The notes beneath the pieces were generated by a model. It was not told where the DNA came from and made no database searches. It saw nothing but the letters and a program-made list of their open reading frames with translations. Below, one piece after another: positions 1 to 11,944 of a stretch of DNA of 64,000 bases. The stretch is from Symbiodinium natans (Eukaryota > Sar > Dinophyceae > Suessiales > Symbiodiniaceae), in the NCBI GenBank assembly GCA_905221605.1, contig CAJNDS010001691.1:649417-713416 (forward strand), given 5' to 3'. The position numbers and the translations under genes are program-made. Position 1 is the first letter of the stretch, and each line of letters starts with the position of its first letter.

Positions 1-369
1 AAGGCACAATTCTGCCTTTCAAACGGTACATCGGGGCACTTCTGGCAAACCTCTGCCACCACACAGCGAATGCGACGCACTGAGGGCGTGGCGAGCGTGT
101 TTCCGACCTGAGTCTGGCATGGATAGCACTTGGGAACTGCGAAGTTTGGGGTGTGGATGTTTGTAGGGGCTTTTGGGGCTATGGGGTTTTGAGGGTTCAG
201 GCTTCAGAGTTTGGGAGTTTCAGGGATCAAGGGCGTTAGGGTTCAGAGATTTATCAGGGTTTGCGCGGCCTCTTATACGGGTCCATGAGGCACACCAAAG
301 ACCTCACTCCTCGCCGAAGCTGTCCCGACTGATTATCCTCCTCCTACACCCTCATTAAGCCCTAGACCA

Positions 370-641
370 CCCTACAACCCTAAACCCTAAACCCCAATCG
401 ATGTAAACCCCTGTGAGCTCTGTAAGCCTCAACCCTACAGCCCCCCTAAACTACATATACCCCCAAGTCCTAAGCCCTAAACCCCTCAACCCCAAATCCT
501 ACAGTAAACCCCAAACCCTAACCCTAAAAACCCCTCAACCGGAAACCCTAAGCCCTACAGCAAACCCTGAACCCTGAACCCTAAACCCTAAACCCTGAAC
601 CCTGAACCCTGAACCCTAAACCCTAAACCCCCCCCCCCCCC
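370..641 (-). repeat. Degenerate CCCTAAA array ending in poly-C
   Basis: Imperfect CCCTAAA units with CCCTGAA, CCCCAAA and CCCTACA variants, getting more regular toward the right end and closing in a C run of about 14. The G-rich strand is the minus strand. The variant load suggests an old interstitial array. Confidence 0.85.
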
Positions 642-717
642 CGAGTGTCCGGGCAAAGTTGAAGGCGGTCAGCGATGCCAAGTCCCGATGCCAAGCCTTG
701 CTGCGGGTAGTTGTCTG

Positions 718-912
718 GTCTGGGTTTAGGGCTTTAGGGCTTTAGGGCTTAAGGGCTTAAGGGTTTAAGGGTTTAAGGGTTTAAGGGTTTAAGGGTTTAG
801 GGTTTAGGGCGTTTAGGGTTTAGGGTTCAGGGTTTAGGGTGATAGGGTTTAGGCATATTTGCGAAGGTTTTGGGGCGCTTAGGGCTTTTAAGGGTGAAGG
901 CGTTAGGGCAGA
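718..912 (+). repeat. TTTAGGG array with TTAAGGG variants
   Basis: Opposite orientation to the array 80 bases to its left. It contains runs of TTTAAGGG and TTTAGGGC variants, so blocks of one variant have been locally amplified. Confidence 0.85.
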
Positions 913-966
913 TGAACCCTAAACCCCAAACGCGAAGATCCTGAACCAACAAACTTGCCCTAAACT

Positions 967-1129
967 GGCTGGCTCTTAGTAAGGAATGAGGGAATGTGGT
1001 ACCCTATGTATATCTCTAAACCCTAAACCCTAAACCCTAAACCCTAAACCCTAAACCCTAAACCCTAAACCCTAAACCCTAAACCATATATAGGGCCCTA
1101 ATTCCTTCATTCCCGGCTAAGAACCAGGG
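967..1129. mobile_element. Foldback element with a telomere array in its loop
   Basis: About 45 bases (967-1,012, with TTAGTAAGGAATGAGGGAAT) recur as an imperfect inverted copy at 1,085-1,129 (ATTCCTTCATTCCCGGCTAAGA). Between the arms is an almost perfect (CCCTAAA)n run of about 70 bases. No coding capacity. It looks like a MITE-type foldback that carries, or was invaded by, telomere repeats. A related arm (TTAGTAGGGAATGAGGGAAT) stands alone near 9,560. Confidence 0.6.
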
Positions 1130-1236
1130 GCGTTAACTCAGCCAGGGAGCCACTGGAATGACCAGAAGCAGCTGGGCCCACGTCAGCCAGGCAGCCACAT
1201 CCTCCTACCGCGCTTCGCTTGTATATGTTGTCCATA

Positions 1237-1409
1237 ACCCTAAAGCCTAAATCCTGAACCCTAAACCCTGAACCCTAAACCCTAAACCCTAAACCCTAAA
1301 CCCCAAACCCTAAACCTAAACTTAGGACCTAAACCCTAAGACCCAGGCTGGCCAAAAAACCCTAAACCCTAACCCCTAAACCCTAAACCCTAAACCCTAA
1401 ACCCTAGCT
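1237..1409 (-). repeat. CCCTAAA array in two blocks
   Basis: Regular CCCTAAA units with CCCTGAA variants, interrupted near 1,320-1,360 by a short degenerate stretch. Confidence 0.85.
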
Positions 1410-2427
1410 TGCGAGGAGGATCTCTCTGAACAGCAAGGTTAAACAAGTCTTTTCCCAAACGAACCACCCATCACCACCCGTTCATCGTTTTCGATGGGAT
1501 TGAAGGATTAACTAGATGCGCAGAAGCGTGTCCTTGTGGTACTGGTGAAGTATCGACTCTTGTGGAAGATACTGTCGGAACCTTACTGTGCCAGTTCAAA
1601 ATGCTGAAATGACAAGCTGCGCTTTATCACCTGATGCAGACTTGCCCCTTCTCACCCGAGGCGGCCACAACCATTTCGTTGCATGCGCGCCGTTCTTTGC
1701 AAAGTAGATCATTTCCTGCAAGTTGCCCAGCTTGCGACGTTCCCGCACACGAGCCCAGACTGCATGTATGTAGGTAGCTCGGTGGCTTGTACGCAAGAAG
1801 CGGCTTCCCTAACAGAACCTCCGGACTCCCCGCAAGTAATCAAAGCAATCCGAACTCATTCCCTACAAGGGTCCATGTGTATTTAAATCGGATATACTGG
1901 AGGTTGCTCTACGGTGGCTGTAGGGCTCAAGTACATTCATGTACTGAACCACATGGAGCCTTAGAACCCCTAAAGCCCACGCCCCACGGTCGACTTTCAA
2001 GACGAGCGGCGGTAGCAATGAAGCCGAGTTGTGAGGCCTCGGTGACAAAGCCAAGGGGGCAACACTGCCACAGAACGAGAGGGACCGCATGGCCATTCGA
2101 GTTGCTTCTAAACCCATGTGTATACATATATGCTTGGTTGCTCTTTAACCCCCCCCCCCCAATGCAAGTTTAACTTTTAGCTCCCTGAATATGAAATTAC
2201 AGGAACCCCAAAACTCATAAAGTGCTAAAGTTGTAGTAAAGTCCCACCTAGTATAGAGAGAGAGAGAGAGAGCGCGCACATGTCATATGCCATATGGATC
2301 TCAAAGCCCTGAGACGCAGCCGTACCAGCCATGAAACCACACCTTCCCCGAATGAAGGAAGTTCACACAACTGAGGTAGACACCACGATGGAGACCTGCT
2401 GCACTGTGTTGGAGACGGGTGGGGGGG

Positions 2428-2530
<103 letters not shown>

Positions 2531-3693
2531 GCAAACCTCAGAGGGTTTGCGGCCTGGGCGGGTTTAGGGTTTTAGGGTTTGGGGTTTAGGGCCACCGGAT
2601 CCTTGTTTCAGCATTCTTAACAGGCTTCGGACACTTCAGGAATTTGGAGGCCCTTGTGGAGAACAAGCCTTTGGGGCCCACCTCGAACTCTCCAGGCGGC
2701 CCTCTTTTGGGCATTTCAAACACGTGCCTGGCAATGCACTCAAGGTACTTCCACCCTTCTGCTGGGAAACCATCAACAGAACCCCAAACCCTAAACACCA
2801 TAGCGGCAACCCCAATCCTGAACCCTGGCCCCTCAAGCCCTGAACCCTACAACCCTTAGCCTGCACAACCCTGACAAGCCTAAATGCCCTTAACCCTTAA
2901 GCCAAAAACCCAGAACCCTGACACCCCCCCCGGCCCCAAACAAAAACGAAGAACAAACACACATCCCGAAAAACCTCAACCTGCAGCCTAACAAGCCTGA
3001 ATTCACCCCCCCCCCCCCACCCCCCCTCCGCCCAACAAAAGCCTCAAATCCCAAACCTAAAACCCTAAACCCCTCAACCCTCCGAAAAGCCCTCGAAACC
3101 AAAACACCTTCAGTCAAAAAACCATAAACCCTAAACCCCAAAACCTTCAGCCAAAACAACCTTACACCCACCTCGACGGCCAGGGCGCCCCCTCGGCCTA
3201 GCGCGCGCAGCGCCAAGAGCCCGAACGAGCCGCCGCCCGCCTGAGCCAAAGTTTAGGGTTTAGGGTTTGGGGTTAGGGTTTCGGATTTGGAAGAAGCAGT
3301 CTTGGGCTTCGAAAAGAACAAAGATGCGCGCCAAGGGTCAGGCCTCCGGGGTTTTATAGATTTCGAGGCTACAGGGTGTAAAAATAAGCATCTTCTCAAA
3401 AACTTGTGGGTCACACCTACATATGAACCGGACATTGCGATTCTCATGCGCACGGGTATCAGGAGGGGTGCAAGTGGCCCATGTGTCCATGTTCCCTTAC
3501 TTGGAGGTTCATGGCACTGAATAACCCAACTATATCTGTACTTATAACCCAACTATAACCAGATCACGGCTCGAAGGGCTTGTAAGTGGGGTTATCAGTA
3601 CAGCTAGAATTGGGTTCTAAGTACCATGAACCTACAAGTACTCAGGCTTGTTAAGGCCGTAGTTTGCCCTGAGGCTCCTTCTTGGGGTGTAGA

Positions 3694-3887
3694 GGTTTGG
3701 GAAGGGGGGGGGGGGGGAAGGGGGGGGGGGGTGGGGGGAGGGGGGGGAGGGGGGGGGGGGTGGGAGGGTGGGGGGGGGGGGGGCGGTGGGGAGTGGGTGG
3801 GGGATGGGGGAGGGGGGGGGTGGGGGGGGTGGGGGGGGGGGGTGGGGGGGGGGTGGGGGGGGGGGGGGGGGGGGGTGGGGGGGGTTT
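3694..3887 (+). repeat. Nearly pure G tract with T/A interruptions
   Basis: About 190 bases that are almost all G on the plus strand, broken by isolated T, A or C, followed directly by TTTAGGG units. It would fold into G-quadruplexes. Open frames here give poly-glycine and are rejected as genes. Exact length should be treated with caution because such tracts assemble poorly. Confidence 0.85.
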
Positions 3888-4349
3888 AGGGTTTACCGTT
3901 CAGGGTTTAGGGTTTTACGGCTTCAAAGGCATGTCTGTTCTCTTGCCTGGCGGTAGGCGGCAAGTAGCTTCCGCATGCACCAGAGTTCCAGCAACCTTCC
4001 ACAGCGATCAGAGGCACCCACTCTGCAGAGGAGTCTCGAGCCATTCATTCACTGCATGATGCGGTAGAGTCGCTAAGTGAGGCCCTTTGGTTAGGGAATC
4101 CCGTTGAGCCTCATATTGGGGTGCGTAGCCTGGCAAAAGCAAAATCTGAGACAATTGCCCATGTCTATCCTCCAGCAAGATTCCTGTCCCAGCGTACTTT
4201 ATGACAGAATTTCTCCCTCCAGTCCCCAATCTTGGCCAGTAACGAAAGCTTCCTCTACTCTTCCTCATCAGAATGACAGACGCGAGGGTTGTTCTACATT
4301 CCGGGGAGACCTATATCTCACAGATTGCATGGCATTATTCAATGTACAC

Positions 4350-4664
4350 AAAAACCTAAACTCTAAACCCTAATAAACTCTAAACCTTAATAAACTCTAA
4401 ACCCTAATAAACTCTAAACCCTAATAAACTCGAAACCCTAATAAACTCGAAACCCTAAGCCCTATACCCTAAAGCAGAATTAGCAGGTGTAGCCACGGGG
4501 CCCCATGAAGCAGAAGAGCAGGTTGCCAGACCTGCAAAAGCACCGTGCTAAGGATTCAGGGCTGAGGCCTTTCTGGTCAAACCCTAAACCCTAAACCCTA
4601 AACCCTAAACCCTAAACCCTTAACCCTAAACCCTGAACCCTAAACCCTAAACCCTAAACCCTGC
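4350..4664 (-). repeat. CCCTAATAAACT array and CCCTAAA array
   Basis: 4,350-4,460 is a higher-order variant (CCCTAATAAACTCTAAA) repeated five to six times. After 115 bases of unique DNA a regular CCCTAAA array follows (4,578-4,664). The first block shows local amplification of a diverged unit. Confidence 0.85.
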
Positions 4665-4876
4665 GTTGATTTGGAGCTTGTGTTGCATGGCATCTTTGCA
4701 TTTCTGCAACTCTGAGTCCATGGCACAAGCCCAGCTTGCAGAAACTCGCCAGGAGCCACCAGCAACGTGCCGCCGAGGAAGGACCTTAAGCTTAGGGTTT
4801 AGGGTTTAGGGCTTAGGGTTTAGGGTTTAGGGTTTACCCGCAGAAGGACCTTGAGCAAAGGTGCACGCGATAGGGT

Positions 4877-4980
4877 AATATGGGGGCCTCAAGAATTAGA
4901 ATATGGTTTTGGGTGGTTACTATAGTAAAATTACAAAGGGACCATCAGGGAATACCATTAGTAAGTATTCCGACCCCTGC
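4877..4980. mobile_element. MITE family A, copy 1
   Basis: A block of about 104 bases recurs at 5,095-5,204, 8,248-8,350 and 31,691-31,832. Shared landmarks are GGGGCCT near the left end, an internal TTACAAAGGGACC, and TATTCCGACCCCT at the right end. Left and right ends are imperfect inverted copies. No coding capacity. Confidence 0.6.
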
Positions 4981-5094
4981 ATTGCGCACACCAGCACATC
5001 CTTAGACTCAGGCTTCAAGATCACGAGCACCGTGGCCAAGTCCGACGATTGCCGCCTGGCATTGGGGGGGGGGGGGGGGGGGGGGGGGCAAGGG

Positions 5095-5204
5095 TAGTAT
5101 AGGGGCCTGAATAATCAGAATACCGTTTTGGGGTCTTCTTATGGTATAATTACAAAGGGACCGAAAGTGAATCTGATTAGTAATTATTCCGACCCCTATA
5201 GTAG
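5095..5204. mobile_element. MITE family A, copy 2 (best-preserved ends)
   Basis: The left end GTATAGGGGCCTGAATAAT matches the reverse complement of the right end ATTATTCCGACCCCTATA with few mismatches, giving a terminal inverted repeat of about 20 bases on a 110-base element. It lies 115 bases from copy 1, with a long G run (5,065-5,089) between them. Confidence 0.65.
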
Positions 5205-7151
5205 CTCGGGAGATTTCTGTAGCCTGGAGCTACGGGTAAATCTTTATCGCTGCCAAAAAATATATCTACATATAACTAGGTTCAGGGTTTAGGTTTTAGG
5301 GTTTAGGGATAGATTGTGCCTGCACAGTACTGAACAGCAAGAATCAGTGCTTGCGAATCGCCACAGATGCCAGCGTGAGCTGGCAGGTTCGTCGCCATCA
5401 ACTCCATCAACTCGAAAGAACCCAGAACCTTTGAGGCATAAACCTACCATACAAGCGAAACACACCCGATGAGTGAGGTATGTTCCTTCCTTTTTTTGTC
5501 AAAAGGTATGGGACATGTAGGCTATACTGTATAGGCAAACACGAAACTCCCTGAACCATAAAGTCTAAACCCTAAACCCTAACCCAAGCAGCACGCGTGA
5601 CAATCCACCGGCCTTGCTCGGGATGGGGATGCGGAAGGCGAAATCGCTGGCGTTATGGGCGTCGCATGCCCACCGACATCGGGCCTCGAGGGGTCTTCAG
5701 GAGGGTTTAGGGTTTAGGGTCTAGGATTAAGGGTTTAGGGTTTAGGGTGTAGGGTTTAGGGAGAACATGGGGTTGTCACAAGTGTTGGGAAAGGCGGAGA
5801 AGGCCACCGAGGGCCCTGGCTCGGAGGAAGTGGGGGCGTTGAAGAGCTCTGTCTCCGCCTGGGCCATTCGCCAGTAGTGCTCCTGCAGGAGAGTTCTTGG
5901 GGTTTAGGGTTTAGGGTTTAGGGTTTAGGGTTAGGGTACCCTGGACCTTCAGGTTGTACCTTGGGTTTTGGGGACGGTGCATTGCAAGGGCCATATTCGG
6001 AGCCTATTAAGGGGAACCTTTAGGGGGTACAACCTGAGGGGTACGTGTCTGAATCCCTGGCCCTTGAAGAGTTGATGTGCAGGGCGACAGGTAAACATAT
6101 AACTATTCAGGTGGCGAGATTTACAGGTCATGCTCTCGACTCAAGGCAATGATCCATCCTGGCAACAGACTACACCATCGGAAAGGCTCTTCTGGTGCGC
6201 TATGCCCTGCACACAAACCTGGGGAACTGCCTAAAGCCTAAACCCTAAACCCCTTGCTGCTGGAGGGTCCCGGCCTGGATGTCGAAAGACACATCCAGAA
6301 CGAACTCAACAAGCTGCGCTTGACAGCTGATCTCTGCCCGTGGGAAATCCTCCAGGCGATGCGCGCCCATCGAGCTTAGCCGTTCTGAGTAGGGAAGGTT
6401 CCCCAAAAAAAACCCTCAGAAAAAGGGGTCACTTAGAGGGGATGTAAGGTACCAAGTTCCATATAATCCCCCACTAAGAACTCGTAAGCTCAAAGGAGTC
6501 TCGGCATGTTTTCTTCGGAAGAATCATGGCTCCAAAAACAAGGGACCAAACTGTAAAGCAAGGGGGAAAACCCTAAACCCCAAACCCTAGAACCTAAACC
6601 CTGAAGCCCAAACAACCCTATAAGACCAAAAGGTCCTAGGGAGTTTGGGCGTCCTTCCCTTGTATCGATGTTCGGACACCACTTTCAAGGTTTGGGAGCT
6701 TAGGGTTTAAGGAAGAGGGCTCCATGAATGAAAACCTAAACCTAAACCCTTATAAACCCTAAAGCCTAAACCCTTAACCCTCAAGGTCCCGAGGGCTTCG
6801 AGAGGCTTGGGCTCATTTTTGGGAAGACAGGGCGGCGCGCTGGCTTGTCGTGCTTACTGGAACCTGGCCTCAAGAGTCTCAGAATATGGGTAATTCTTTA
6901 AATCGGGGTCCGTTTTGAAGATCCTAAAGCCTACAAACCCCAAAACCCCACAAGCCCCTAAACTCTGCAACGCCAAAAACCCCTAAAGCCCTACAGCCCC
7001 TCCCTGAACGCTGAACTCTCTCAACCCTAAACCCTAAACCCACCCAAGTTGCCTGATCTCCCAGAAAGTGCCGACGAAACTGTTCCGGTGACGCAGCGCG
7101 CGCCGGGAAGAAGGCCGCGGGCACCTGAGACTGCTTCGGGGTCAGGGCCCC

Positions 7152-7676
7152 AGGTTTTAGGGTTTGGGGTTTAGGGTTTAGGGTTTGGGGTTTCGGGTTT
7201 AGGGTTTAGGGTTTAGGCCCCAGGTTTTAGGGTTTGGGGTCCAGGGTTTAGGGTTTAATTCGCGTTTAGGGTTCAGGGGGTTCCGAAACCAGTGGTAGCC
7301 TTTTCATGGGGATTCCGACAATGAGGTTTAGCATTTTTGCCCCCCCCTTTTTAGTGGGAGAATCCCATATGGTTAGTATAATTTCTCTTCATGGGTTTCA
7401 GAGAACCCTCTTCAGGTTTTGGGTTCAGGGCTTAGAGTTATGTTGTTTCAGAACGTTGCAATGTCAACCTAGTAAAGGGGGCTGGCTGGGCTTGCTTCGC
7501 GGTGTAACCCCCCCCCCCCCCCCCCCCCCCCCACAGCAACCTCGTGCCCTCCAACTTGAGAGCCATATTGTTGACACGCATTGGATAGGGTTTGGGGTTT
7601 GGGGTTTGGGGTTTGGGGTTCGGGGTTCGGGGTTCGGGGTTTAGGGTTTAGGGTTTAGGGTTTGGGTTTAGGGTAG
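7152..7676 (+). repeat. Clustered TTTAGGG / TTTGGGG variant arrays
   Basis: Arrays at 7,152-7,280 and 7,578-7,676 include TTTGGGG and TTCGGGG variants in blocks. Between them lie unique DNA and a C run of about 25 bases (7,508-7,532). Confidence 0.85.
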
Positions 7677-8025
7677 CCTGTCAGGGCCTTGTCACTGTCC
7701 GAGGACGTCGAATCTGCAATGCGTAGGTCAAGACCTTTTTTTGGGGGACAAGATGAACCCCCAAAAGGGGATCACAAAGCCTAAACGACCAGAATTCGTC
7801 TTAAGGTAGACGGACCCTAAACCCTAAACCCTACACCCTAAAGCCTAAAGCCTAAACCCTAAACCCTAAATCCTAAGCCCTAAGCCCTAAGCCGAAGCCC
7901 CTCCCCTCGCTGGCCTCACTGCTGGAACCTGCAGCATACAGGTAGTCGGTGGGGTCCTGGGCGCGAGGCAGAGGCTGGTGCTTGGACGGTCTTACTTCAA
8001 GAGCTCAAGGTTTGTGTTTGAAGAG

Positions 8026-8097
8026 GTTTAGGGTTTAGGGTTTAGGGTTTAGGGTTTAGGGTTTAGGGTTTAGGGTTTAGGGTTTAGGGTTTAGGGC
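8026..8097 (+). repeat. Near-perfect TTTAGGG array
   Basis: About ten uninterrupted TTTAGGG units, among the least diverged arrays in the window, suggesting recent insertion or homogenisation. Confidence 0.9.
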
Positions 8098-8247
8098 GAC
8101 TCCTAGCCGGTGGGCTCCCCGAACTTTCAGGCTCAAGAAGTTCGCAGGTCACCCGTGTGCCGAAGCTGAGGGCCCTGCGGAGGCATTGGCTTTGAGGGCT
8201 CTCCGAGAAGGCGTAGCGTAGGCAAGAGGTCCGGTACTTCCTGCAGA

Positions 8248-8350
8248 ATATAGGGGCCTTTATCATGAGAGTAGGGTTTCCGAGGTTTTTATGGTATGTT
8301 TGTATAGGCATATAGGGACCATAAGGTTGTACTAGTAGCAGTACCGACCT
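8248..8350. mobile_element. MITE family A, copy 3 (diverged)
   Basis: Retains TATAGGGGCCTTTATCAT at the left, an internal ATAGGGACCATAA, and a weak right end (GTACCGACC). Same length as the other copies. Confidence 0.45.
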
Positions 8351-8948
8351 GAAAATTAGTTGGTTCCGTGAGGGACAGCAGAATCTGGGGGTTTTCGATA
8401 TTAGGGGTGCCTTCTTGGGTCCTTTTATTTCGGGATTTCTGAAATTTTGGGTCTACATATTGAGGGCGTACTATCGTTCAGCCCCCATCTTGCAAGAAAC
8501 TCAGCAAGTCTCGAAACAAATGCGATATGACCGCTGAGCACCAAGAAGACAATCATGGTTGGACACACAATGGCCAGGCCAAGCAGCACGTGCTTTCCAC
8601 TTAGGGCTTAGGGCTTAGGGCTTAGGGCTTAGGGGTTTAGGGTTTAGGGTTAAGGGTTTAGGCGGGTTTAGGGTTCACGGTCCGAAGCTCAAACCCCTGA
8701 AGCACCCTCGCCGCTGCCATTGCACCAACCACACACTACGAAGATGTGTAACATAGGGTTTAGGGTTTAGGGTTTAGGGTTTTTTTTTAAGGGTTTAGGG
8801 CATCTGCACCTTTCCATGGTCAATGGTACGAGCCCGTGCCACCCCCAGCCTGGAACACATCCTAAGTCCCAAGAGCCCTCACAAGCGCACAAATGACCAA
8901 ACCCTGAAGTCTAGAATCTGCGCAGGGTCTCGGGCCTTGTGGAAACAA

Positions 8949-9033
8949 TGGAGGTTTCCGACATTCCGACATTGGGGGGGTACCTTATTGGGGTCCTTGT
9001 TATAAGGGGATCCTACTATTTTGGGGACCATCT
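8949..9033. mobile_element. Solo arm of foldback family B
   Basis: GGAGGTTTCCGACATT followed by CCTTATTGGGGTCCTT and GGGGATCCTACTA matches one arm of the complete foldback at 28,776-29,095. No second arm is seen here. Confidence 0.5.
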
Positions 9034-9320
9034 TAGGGTTTAGGGTTTAGGGTTTAGGGTCAGGGTTCAGCGTTCAGGGTTCAGGGTTCAGGGTTCAGGG
9101 TTCAGGCTTCAGGGTTCAGGGTTCAGGGTTTAGGGTTTAGGGTTAGGGGTCCTCTTTTGTCCGCACACTTCCCAAAATGCTCAGCTGCCCGGCCTGAGAC
9201 CGTCACTCGCCCCTGCGAGCCCAGGGTGGAAGCCCCGGGCCTGCCACAGATTAGGGTTTAGGGTTTAGGGTTTAGGGTTTAGGGTTTAGGGTTTAGGGTT
9301 TCGGGTTTCGGGTTTAGGGT
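9033..9320 (+). repeat. TTTAGGG arrays with a TTCAGGG block
   Basis: A run of TTCAGGG variants (9,058-9,128) sits between canonical TTTAGGG units. A second array covers 9,252-9,320 after 100 bases of unique DNA. Confidence 0.85.
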
Positions 9321-9901
9321 GACTCTAGGATGGCCCTTAAAACCCTCTGAAAATATTCCTGAATAGGATTCCCAATGAGGGAAAAAAATGACATGTCTAA
9401 GGGCCTACCTAGTACCCCAGAAGTTTTCTGCTTGGAGCTTCATGGGTAGCTATAAGAAGGGTTTCCGTGGAGAAGTTGTTCCTACCAGTACGCGAAGTTT
9501 CCGCGAGCCAGGCGCCCTAATGTTACTAAACCCCCAGTCAAGCTTCAAAAGCCCCTGGTTTTTAGTAGGGAATGAGGGAATTCGGGCCATATATGTATAT
9601 ATGTATATATATTTTTTTTTATTTATTAATTAATTTACAGACATACCTTTAAGGGAGTATATAAGGTACCTCATACCCTGACTCCCTCCTAAAGCCGCAA
9701 GGCTGAGCCGGCTGCGTGAGGGGCTGGGCCGTAAGTCGGCATGACACACAAGTTCTCTTTGCCAGGATCTTGTCTTAACACTCCAACCTCCCTTGATTTT
9801 TTCATGAACTAAAATACCAACATTGATTCTACCATCATGTGCAGAAAACAGACGGCGTGGCTGCAGTGCTATAGGACAACACCCCGACACCCACGGCCAA
9901 C

Positions 9902-10123
9902 CAAGGCGCTTGCCGAAGCTGAGCCCCAAGAAGGATCACCGGAAGCCGGGAACAGCAACAATGTCCCCAAGGAAGGTTGGGAACAGCAGGGTTGGTGGAA
10001 TTGTTGCAGGGCTTGCCTACGCATCCACAGTACGCTCCGGAAGACAGCGCCCAGGGAGTGGCCACTACGGGGCGTGGCAGGCGCTACAAGACAAAACGAG
10101 GGACGCTGAGGAACAGTCCGCAG
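9902..10123 (+). repeat. Direct repeat, copy 1
   Basis: Starts at GGCGCTTGCCGAAGCTGA and ends at GAGGAACAGTCCGCAG. It matches 10,219-10,492 with substitutions. The sequence just after it (CACAAGAGCACGGAGGGCTGA) also recurs near 24,530 in the same orientation. On the minus strand the repeats have long open frames but no family was recognised. They may be 3' sequence of the decayed retroelement that lies to the right. Confidence 0.65.
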
Positions 10124-10218
10124 CACAAGAGCACGGAGGGCTGACCTCAAGGTAAGCTACAAAGACCAGGGTAGAGCAACGCCCAGGTGAGAGACTGCCG
10201 GAAGAAACCCGCAGCCAG

Positions 10219-10492
10219 CAAAGGCGCTTGCCGAAGCTGAACCCCAAGGAGCACCACCGGAAGCCGAGGCCATGTGGCAGGTGCGAATGCTGACCCCAAG
10301 GCTGGCACCGAACAGCAGGAAGGGTTTGGTGGAACCGCTGCAGCTTTGAGAGATACGAAAAAGCAGCGGCACTGACAGAGCGCCTGCACATCCACAGTAC
10401 GCTCCGAAGACAGCGCACAGGGAGTGGCCACTACGGGGCGTGGCAGGAGCTACAAAACAAACGAGGGACGCTGGCTGAGGAACAGTCCGCAG
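10219..10492 (+). repeat. Direct repeat, copy 2
   Basis: Second copy of the repeat at 9,902-10,123, longer by about 50 bases because of an insertion around 10,335-10,385. The shared block CACAGTACGCTCCG through GGAGTGGCCACTACGGGGCG is nearly identical. Confidence 0.65.
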
Positions 10493-10788
10493 GTTCCACA
10501 AAGGAACTGGGGGCCGCAGTGCCACAAAGGATCATGGGGAATCCTGAATAAGTTCTCGAAACTTGTGATTACAGAAGACCTCTCCACAAAAGCGAGCGCA
10601 ACATGATCCATGACTCCGAAGCCGAGCCGCTTCCTCAGATTCTCCAGCAATGGGTCGCTGTGTGCATCGTCAAGCCTGCTGGAGCCTGCCTGCTCCGCCA
10701 ACCTCCGAGAGATCCGCAGCCAGAATGCAGAAAAAACAAGAGGAGGGTAGCGGCATGCGGCATGAAACAGGCGTAGCAGAGGCGTAGC

Positions 10789-11472
10789 CTACGGGCAGCC
10801 TGCAAGTTCATAGATGTCATTGCGGGCATCATAGGGGGGGAAAACCTGGGGACACCTGGGGCCCCAGCTGCAACATGTTGATGCCCAGGTCCAGGCGCTC
10901 CTCGTCCAGGAACTGTCAGTGTGTTTCTGTCTGGGTTTCTGTCCTGGGTTCTGCTTTTTTCTCTCTTGCACTCTCTCCTCCGCAGTGTCTGGCAGGTTGG
11001 CGACGAGGCCCAAGCCTGGATATGATTGTCGGAGCACGAGAAAGTCGTCTGCGTAGCAACAGGGCCGGCCTGCCCCCAAGGACAGGCACCGGGCCATCCC
11101 CACTGGCATGACACGCCGACTTTGAAGCTCATCGCTCCATGAGTCACGGCCCTGCCTGTGGAGGGGCCGAGCAAATCGGCGGTGAAGAACTTCTGGAATG
11201 CCTGCCAAATGAGCCGAGCTGGAATCGCGCTTGAAGGCGACGGATGCTAGCAAAATTGAACACAAAGGATGGCAAAGGGCCTCGCCAGGAAAGTGACAGC
11301 CAAGCAGGGCGTCACCTTCTCGCATCAAACGCTGGTACTCGGTCTCGCTTTGCGCCTGGCACTGGAATTCCGCAGCTTTCGTGGGCATGCGTATCATGTG
11401 TTCATGCGGCCGCCTGCTGCTGTGTGGCATGGAGAAGATCCTGCCAGTGCAACACCCCAACCTGCGGGCCAA
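10789..11472 (-). pseudogene. Decayed LINE-type reverse transcriptase fragment
   Basis: The minus-strand frame contains CCYADDFLVLRQ (about 11,025-11,060), which carries the YADD catalytic core of reverse transcriptases, with surrounding sequence compatible with a non-LTR element. No upstream palm motifs (RP..LE, DFEKFF) remain in frame, and the flanking frame is short and repeat-derived. The C-terminal part after the YADD motif is low-complexity and likely out of the original frame. I see this as a truncated, inactive relic. It lies next to the duplicated repeats at 9.9-10.5 kb, which could be its 3' portion. Confidence rests on the single motif plus its context. Confidence 0.5.
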
Positions 11473-11488
11473 CGGAAGTGTGCTGGGA

Positions 11489-11522
11489 CCTGGGGGATCC
11501 TTTGATCACATAATAGGTGGCC
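11489..11522 (+). repeat. Inverted repeat partner of 24,449-24,482
   Basis: A 34-base block (with GGATCCTTTGATCACATAAT) has a reverse-complement match with a few mismatches at 24,449-24,482. The pair flanks both large minus-strand genes. Confidence 0.6.
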
Positions 11523-11944
11523 ATACAAGGAGCGGCCACCAAACGAACAAGGAACGGCCACAGAAACATTTCACGGACATATGGTTTTCACACCTTGTTT
11601 TTTTCGACATTCGTCATCTGTCTGGAGCATCATGAGCATCAGAGAAAAGATAAGGTACTCGACTATACAGGGCTAGACGTACCCACAACATTCTCGCACG
11701 CCGTTGAGCCAACATTTTAAGGTGTAGGGCAGGGCTGAAGAACACCCAACCCTCCACACCCTGAACTTCCCTGAATTTTGGGGCGAGCTTGAAGTTGGAC
11801 ATTGGAGTTATATGGGGTTCAGGTTTAACGAAAAAATTCGGAATCGTGAGGGGTGGTCTTAACGCAGGAGCCTTTGTAAGAAACCCTGACCCTAAAAGTT
11901 CGCGGCTGCAGCGCCGTACGTGGTCCTCACGATCTGCCGGGCTC

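Noticed and set aside
1-1410. Chromosome end at the left of the window
   Set aside because: Telomere-like arrays occur in both orientations, are degenerate, and continue internally for 33 kb with unique DNA on both sides.
3626-4059. Glycine-rich open frames
   Set aside because: They translate a poly-G tract; no independent coding evidence.
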